Below, one piece after another: positions 17,511-21,057 of a stretch of DNA of 21,057 bases. Origin of the DNA: Rhodoluna sp. Lineage in GTDB: Bacteria; Actinomycetota; Actinomycetes; Actinomycetales; Microbacteriaceae. The stretch is from assembly GCA_017984715.1 (NCBI GenBank), contig JAGNYY010000005.1, positions 1 to 21,057 on the forward strand. The letters run 5' to 3'. Position 1 is the stretch's first letter; the number at the start of each line of letters is the position of its first letter. A program made the position numbers and the translations under genes. Below the pieces are notes generated by a model. It saw only the letters and a program-made list of their open reading frames with translations, ran no database searches and was not told the origin of the DNA.

Positions 17511-18788
17511 CTAGGCAGACTTCTCTTGGCGCATGCTCTTGAAAGGCAAGATGGCAGGCTCGGCACCTTCGGTGACCACTGCCTTAGAGATTTTTACAAC
17601 ACCCTGAACTTCTGAACCAGGAATCTCGAACATGATTGGGCCAAGAATTTCTTCCATGATTGCTCGAAGCCCGCGTGCTCCGGTTTCGCGAGCAACAGCC
17701 TGATCTGCAATTGCCTGAAGCGCATCGACATCGAACTCGAGTTCAAAGCCGTCTAGCTCGAACATGCGCTGATACTGCTTCACTAGCGCATTCTTTGGCT
17801 TGGTGAGAATCTCCATCAGAGCGGCGCGGTCAAGCGGGGTGACCGTAGCGATAACAGGCAAGCGGCCAATGAACTCTGGAATCAGCCCGAACTTACGTAG
17901 ATCTTCGGCCTGCACCTCGGTGAAGATTTCGATGTTGTCGTTTTTGCCGGCGATCGGGGCACCGAAACCGATGCCTTTCTTGCCCGCACGAGCCGATATG
18001 ATTTCTTCTAGCCCAGCGAAAGCACCCGCAACGATGAACAATACGTTTGTGGTGTCGAGTTGGATGAACTCTTGCTGAGGGTGTTTGCGACCGCCCTGAG
18101 GTGGCACAGAAGCTACGGTGCCTTCAAGAATCTTGAGCAGCGCCTGCTGAACACCTTCGCCCGAAACATCGCGGGTGATCGAAGGGTTCTCGGCCTTGCG
18201 AGAAATTTTGTCAATTTCGTCGATGTAGATGATTCCAGATTCGGCACGCTTTACGTCGAAGTCGGCAGCCTGAAGCAGCTTGAGCAGAATGTTCTCAACG
18301 TCTTCACCGACATAACCGGCTTCGGTCAAAGCAGTAGCGTCAGCTACAGCGAATGGCACGTTTAGGCGCTTCGCGAGGGTCTGAGCCAAATAAGTTTTGC
18401 CACAGCCGGTCGGGCCAATCATCAGAATGTTTGATTTGGCGATCTCGATCGAATCGTGGTCTTTGCCAGCTGCGGTTAGTGTTCCGCGAGAACGAAGGCG
18501 TTTGTAGTGGTTGTAAACCGCAACAGCCAAAGCCTTTTTCGCTTGATCTTGACCGATTACGTACTCGTCAAGGAATCCTTTGATTTCACGAGGCTTTGGA
18601 AGATCAATATCTTCGACGCTTTCAGCTGCTGCGCCACCAAGTTCTTCTTCAATGATCTCGTTGCAGAGTTCGATGCACTCGTCGCAGATGTAGACCATCG
18701 GGCCGGCAATTAGCTTGCGAACCTGCTTTTGGCTCTTTCCGCAGAAAGAACACTTGAGCAGATCGCTTGATTCGCCGAGCTTAGTCAT
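17511..18788 (-). CDS. clpX: ATP-dependent Clp protease ATPase subunit ClpX
   Basis: AAA+ unfoldase that recognises tagged or damaged proteins and feeds them to ClpP1P2. The 425 residues show the N-terminal zinc-binding domain (C13, C16, C35, C38), Walker A GPTGCGKT (125-132), the GYVG pore loop (158-161), Walker B IIYIDE (186-191), an RKH loop (234-236) and the ClpP-docking IGF tripeptide (273-275); sensor-2 GARGLRA is near the C-terminus. All key residues are intact. The ATG at 18788 has an AAGG ribosome site. It lies 73 bases after clpP2 across an 11-bp hairpin and is followed after 3 bases by benE. Confidence 0.98.
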   Translation of the reverse strand: MTKLGESSDLLKCSFCGKSQKQVRKLIAGPMVYICDECIELCNEIIEEELGGAAAESVEDIDLPKPREIKGFLDEYVIGQDQAKKALAVAVYNHYKRLRSRGTLTAAGKDHDSIEIAKSNILMIGPTGCGKTYLAQTLAKRLNVPFAVADATALTEAGYVGEDVENILLKLLQAADFDVKRAESGIIYIDEIDKISRKAENPSITRDVSGEGVQQALLKILEGTVASVPPQGGRKHPQQEFIQLDTTNVLFIVAGAFAGLEEIISARAGKKGIGFGAPIAGKNDNIEIFTEVQAEDLRKFGLIPEFIGRLPVIATVTPLDRAALMEILTKPKNALVKQYQRMFELDGFELEFDVDALQAIADQAVARETGARGLRAIMEEILGPIMFEIPGSEVQGVVKISKAVVTEGAEPAILPFKSMRQEKSA

Positions 18789-18814
18789 AACAAAACCTTA
18801 TCGTTCGGCAATGA

Positions 18815-18845
18815 CAAAGCGGATGAGCCTCGCCCATCCGCTTTG
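18815..18845 (-). other. 11-bp hairpin between clpP2 and clpX
   Basis: CAAAGCGGATG (18815-18825) and CATCCGCTTTG (18835-18845) pair perfectly over 11 bp around a 9-base loop. On the transcribed minus strand the hairpin is followed by TCATTGCC, not a U-tract, so it is not a standard intrinsic terminator. It could stabilise the 3' end of a processed clpP1P2 mRNA or reduce read-through into clpX. On the plus strand a T-run follows five bases later, but no plus-strand gene ends here. Confidence 0.6.
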
Positions 18846-18861
18846 CATAGCTTTTTCGCGC

Positions 18862-19494
18862 TTATGCGTTCTTGCGCGAAGTAAGAACCTGATCGATTAG
18901 CCCGAACTCAAGAGCCTCTGGTGCGGTGAGGATCTTGTCGCGATCGATGTCCTTGTTGACCTCGGCGATGCTTCGCTTGCTGTGCTTAGAAAGCGTTGCC
19001 TCAAGCCAATCGCGAAGGCGCTGCATCTCGTTAGCCTGAATTTCAATGTCAGATGCCTGACCGCGGCCAGAATCGCCAGAAGAAGGCTGGTGAATCAGAA
19101 CTCGAGCGTTAGGCAAAGCAAGTCTCTTGCCTGGCGCACCGGCAGCAAGCAAGACCGCTGCAGCCGAAGCAGCCTGACCCAAACAAACGGTCTGAATCTG
19201 CGGGCGAATGTACTGCATGGTGTCGTAAATCGCGGTCATCGCGGTGAATGAACCACCAGGAGAGTTGATGTACATGGTGATGTCTCGGTCTGGGTCCTGT
19301 GATTCAAGGACTAGCAACTGAGCCATGATGTCATCGGCCGAGGCGTCGTCTACCTGAACACCCAAGAAAACGATGCGGTCTTCAAACAGCTTGTTGTATG
19401 GGTCTTGACGCTTGAAACCGTAAGAAGTGCGCTCCTCGAAAGTCGGCAGGATGTAGCGTGCTTCTGGGCTCGTGAATACGTTTGGGTTAGTCAT
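18862..19494 (-). CDS. clpP2: ATP-dependent Clp protease proteolytic subunit ClpP2
   Basis: Serine peptidase subunit; in actinobacteria it forms a mixed double ring with ClpP1. The 210 residues have the catalytic triad S110 (GQAASAAAV), H135 (LIHQPS) and D186 (DIDRDK). Segments [19 protein letters not shown] and [19 protein letters not shown] mark the mycobacterial ClpP2 type. The N-terminal 20 or so residues are probably removed as a propeptide, as known for the family. The ATG at 19494 has an AGGGAG ribosome site and starts 18 bases after the clpP1 stop, so the two are co-expressed. Confidence 0.96.
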   Translation of the reverse strand: MTNPNVFTSPEARYILPTFEERTSYGFKRQDPYNKLFEDRIVFLGVQVDDASADDIMAQLLVLESQDPDRDITMYINSPGGSFTAMTAIYDTMQYIRPQIQTVCLGQAASAAAVLLAAGAPGKRLALPNARVLIHQPSSGDSGRGQASDIEIQANEMQRLRDWLEATLSKHSKRSIAEVNKDIDRDKILTAPEALEFGLIDQVLTSRKNA

Positions 19495-19512
19495 AATTTT
19501 GTCTCCCTGACC

Positions 19513-20094
19513 CTAGTTGGTGCCAACGCCGGTGGCGCTAGCTGCGTACTTCTGAATGTGGTCAATGAAGCCGTACTCGAGGGCCTCTTCTGCGGTAAAC
19601 CAACGGTCGCGGTCACCGGCTGCCATGATTTCATCTACGGTCTTGCCGGTTTGGTCAGCGGTGATCGCAGCGAGCTGACGCTTCATTGAAATAATCAGCT
19701 GCGCCTGAGTCTGAATGTCTGCGGCGGTGCCACCGAAGCCGCCACTTGGCTGGTGAAGCAGAACGCGAGTGTTAGGTGTGGCATAGCGCTTGCCCTTGGT
19801 TCCAGATGAGAGCAGGAACTGACCCATCGAGGCACACATGCCGATGCCCACAGTGACAATGTCGTTAGGCACATACTGCATGGTGTCGTAGATTGCCATT
19901 CCAGCGGTGATCGAACCACCTGGAGAGTTGATGTAGAGGAAGATGTCTTTTTCAGAGTCTTCAGCAGCCAACAAAAGGATCTTTGCGCAGATCTCATTGG
20001 CCATGTCATCGCGCACCTCGGTGCCGAGCCAGATGATGCGGTCCTTTAGCAGACGATCGAAGGTGCTGCTTTGTCCCTTAGCCTGATCAGCCAT
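19513..20094 (-). CDS. clpP1: ATP-dependent Clp protease proteolytic subunit ClpP1
   Basis: Partner of ClpP2 in the mixed ClpP1P2 tetradecamer. The 193 residues carry S89 (GMCASMGQF), H114 (LLHQPSGG) and D163 ([17 protein letters not shown]), all intact. The [11 protein letters not shown] and [16 protein letters not shown] segments match mycobacterial ClpP1. The ATG at 20094 has a well-placed AGGAG ribosome site. It is the first gene of clpP1-clpP2-clpX-benE, separated from tig by a terminator and a possible activator-dependent promoter, which suggests it is controlled apart from tig. Confidence 0.96.
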   Translation of the reverse strand: MADQAKGQSSTFDRLLKDRIIWLGTEVRDDMANEICAKILLLAAEDSEKDIFLYINSPGGSITAGMAIYDTMQYVPNDIVTVGIGMCASMGQFLLSSGTKGKRYATPNTRVLLHQPSGGFGGTAADIQTQAQLIISMKRQLAAITADQTGKTVDEIMAAGDRDRWFTAEEALEYGFIDHIQKYAASATGVGTN

Positions 20095-20126
20095 GAAGTA
20101 CTCCTAAATCTTGAGGTTGCTTGTCA

Positions 20127-20132
20127 AAGATA
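20127..20132 (-). promoter_or_regulatory. Possible -10 box of the clpP1 promoter
   Basis: TATCTT on the minus strand matches four of six consensus positions and would place transcription start near 20120, about 25 bases before the clpP1 ATG. No recognisable -35 box lies 16-18 bases upstream, which fits a promoter that relies on an activator. Confidence 0.35.
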
Positions 20133-20159
20133 ACCGCAGGCGAACCGAAATCTGTGATG

Positions 20160-20178
20160 TGTTCGCCAGTGGCTAAAG
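20160..20178. promoter_or_regulatory. Candidate ClgR-type operator upstream of clpP1
   Basis: TTCGCC-AGT-GGCTAA (20162-20176 in its core) is a near-perfect palindrome with one mismatch. It fits most fixed positions of the actinobacterial ClgR motif WNNWCGCYNANRGCGWWS as I recall it, missing the central A, the last G of GCG and the final S. Its centre is about 49 bases upstream of the predicted start site, a normal activator position. A further GGCGAAC half-site is at 20139-20145. ClgR activates clpP genes in Streptomyces, Corynebacterium and Mycobacterium. Assignment is tentative. Confidence 0.4.
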
Positions 20179-20207
20179 AGAAATGGCCCAGACCGAAGTC
20201 TGAGCCA
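20174..20207 (-). terminator. Intrinsic terminator of tig with a UUCG tetraloop
   Basis: On the minus strand TGGCTCAGAC, loop TTCG and GTCTGGGCCA form a 10-bp stem with one mismatch (20184-20207), closed as C(UUCG)G, an unusually stable tetraloop. It is followed by the U-rich TTTCTCTTTA (20174-20183). It lies 21 bases after the tig stop, separating tig from clpP1P2. Confidence 0.82.
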
Positions 20208-20227
20208 TCCCTGATGCTTATAAAGCC

Positions 20228-21057
20228 TTAGTGGTTGTGACCGGCGTGCTCGTCAACCGAGTCAACGGCATCAGACTTGGTGAACTCTGAAAGGTCAACA
20301 GCCTTGCCCTTGGCGTCGGTTACGGTTGCAGCTTCAAGAACGATGGTAAGAGCCTTGCGACGCGCCACCTCGCCAACGAAAGCAGGAACCTGCCCGTTTT
20401 CGCTGATTGCCTTGATGAAGTCATTTGGCTGCATGCCGTACTGCTGAGCACTCTGCACTAGGTACTGAATGAGCTCCTGCTCGCCAACCTGAATCTCTTC
20501 CTTTTCAGCGATTGCATCTAGCAACATCTGAACCTGGAATGACTTGGTGCTCTCTACTAGGACCTCTGCGCGGTGTGCAGCGTCTTCGAGACGGCCCTCG
20601 CCTTCGAGGTGACGGTTTACGTCTGCCTCAACAAGTTCAGCCGAAACTGGAACCTTGGCAAGCTCTAGAAGCTGCTCGGTTAGAAGTTCGCGAGCCTGGA
20701 TGCCCTGACCGAAGACCTTAGATGCAGCAAGCTGCTTCTCGATCTCGGCCTTTAGCTCGGCAACGGTGTCGAACTCTGAAGCCAACTGAGCGAAGGCGTC
20801 GTCAAGCTTAGGAAGCTCGCGCTCCTTGACCGCGGTCAGGGTCACCGAAACCTCGGCCTCCTGGCCAGCCTTGTCGCCGCCAACTAGCTTTGACTTGAAG
20901 GTGGTTGCTTCGCCAGCGGTTAGGGTGTCCAGCGCCTCGTCGATGCCGTCGAGCAGGTTTCCGGCACCGATTTCGTATGAGATGTTCTCAGCTGAATCGA
21001 TGGTCTTGCCTTCGATAACCGCCTTTAGGTCGATGGTGGTGAAGTCACCCTTCTTTG
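20228..21057 (-). CDS. tig: Trigger factor, C-terminal 275 residues (cut by window edge)
   Basis: Ribosome-bound chaperone and prolyl isomerase that meets nascent chains. The reverse frame is open from 20228 to the right edge, so the N-terminal ribosome-binding domain is outside the window. Visible first is the rest of the FKBP-type isomerase domain (KKGDFTTIDLKAVIEG, LLDGIDEAL, then FKSKLVGGDKAGQEAEVSVTL), followed by KERELPKLDDAFA and the helical chaperone domain with ELVEADVNRHL, and a final ARRKALTIVLEAA helix. The tail ends in a His-rich DEHAGHNH. An internal GTG at 20845 is not the start, because the homologous sequence continues upstream of it. Tig upstream of clpP is the common bacterial order; here a terminator separates them. 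Confidence 0.96.
   Translation of the reverse strand, partial: KKGDFTTIDLKAVIEGKTIDSAENISYEIGAGNLLDGIDEALDTLTAGEATTFKSKLVGGDKAGQEAEVSVTLTAVKERELPKLDDAFAQLASEFDTVAELKAEIEKQLAASKVFGQGIQARELLTEQLLELAKVPVSAELVEADVNRHLEGEGRLEDAAHRAEVLVESTKSFQVQMLLDAIAEKEEIQVGEQELIQYLVQSAQQYGMQPNDFIKAISENGQVPAFVGEVARRKALTIVLEAATVTDAKGKAVDLSEFTKSDAVDSVDEHAGHNH

Noticed and set aside
18815..18845. Standard intrinsic terminator between clpP2 and clpX
   Set aside because: The stem is strong, but on the transcribed strand no U-tract follows; kept as a hairpin of unknown role.
20843..20845. GTG as a start of the trigger factor gene
   Set aside because: The frame continues upstream to the window edge with isomerase-domain sequence, so this GTG is an internal valine.
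1..21057. CRISPR arrays, insertion sequences, tRNA/rRNA genes, phage genes, defence or biosynthetic clusters
   Set aside because: None seen: no regularly spaced repeats, transposase or integrase motifs, tRNA-like folds, or unexplained coding stretches. The window is occupied by conserved housekeeping genes.

Overview
The window looks like ordinary chromosomal core sequence from an actinobacterium, most likely a Microbacteriaceae relative with moderate GC (roughly mid-50s percent by eye) and short intergenic gaps, similar to small-genome freshwater lineages. The grounds are paired clpP1/clpP2 genes, an rplU-rpmA-obg-proB cluster next to an RNase E/G gene, a four-pass DUF4233-type protein after folC, a VKOR-family membrane protein, and many GTG/TTG starts. 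The lineage is an inference from gene content and protein sequence; no search was run.

Layout, left to right. (1) 1-2893, minus strand: rplU, rpmA, obg and a proB cut by the left edge, behind a well-formed promoter at 2865-2893 and with a hairpin between rpmA and obg. (2) 2900-5212, minus: an RNase E/G endonuclease with long disordered, basic ends. (3) 5213-5482: a 270-bp divergent gap with a dyad, a smaller inverted repeat and a promoter that would give a leaderless transcript. (4) 5483-6109, plus: a VKOR-family protein, closed by a strong bidirectional terminator. (5) 6163-11589, minus: ileS-folC-DUF4233-ndk, an operon with overlapping or close junctions. (6) 11672-16345, plus: valS of the archaeal-like form, then an M3 oligopeptidase starting on the base after the valS stop. 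(7) 16338-20094, minus: clpP1-clpP2-clpX-benE, where the BenE-type transporter gene starts 3 bases after the clpX stop and its end overlaps the end of the M3 gene. (8) 20228-21057, minus: tig, cut by the right edge.

Functionally this is a translation and protein-quality block: ribosomal proteins and the ribosome-assembly GTPase Obg, RNA processing, two aminoacyl-tRNA synthetases, folate and nucleotide supply, then nascent-chain folding (trigger factor), regulated proteolysis (ClpXP1P2) and peptide clean-up (M3 peptidase). I see no mobile element, CRISPR array, tRNA, rRNA, phage gene or defence/biosynthetic cluster, and I do not claim a new system. The most useful second-look items are a possible ClgR-type operator and promoter ahead of clpP1, the benE gene in the clp operon, the leaderless VKOR gene beside an unassigned dyad, and the back-to-back pair of unusual-type synthetase genes.
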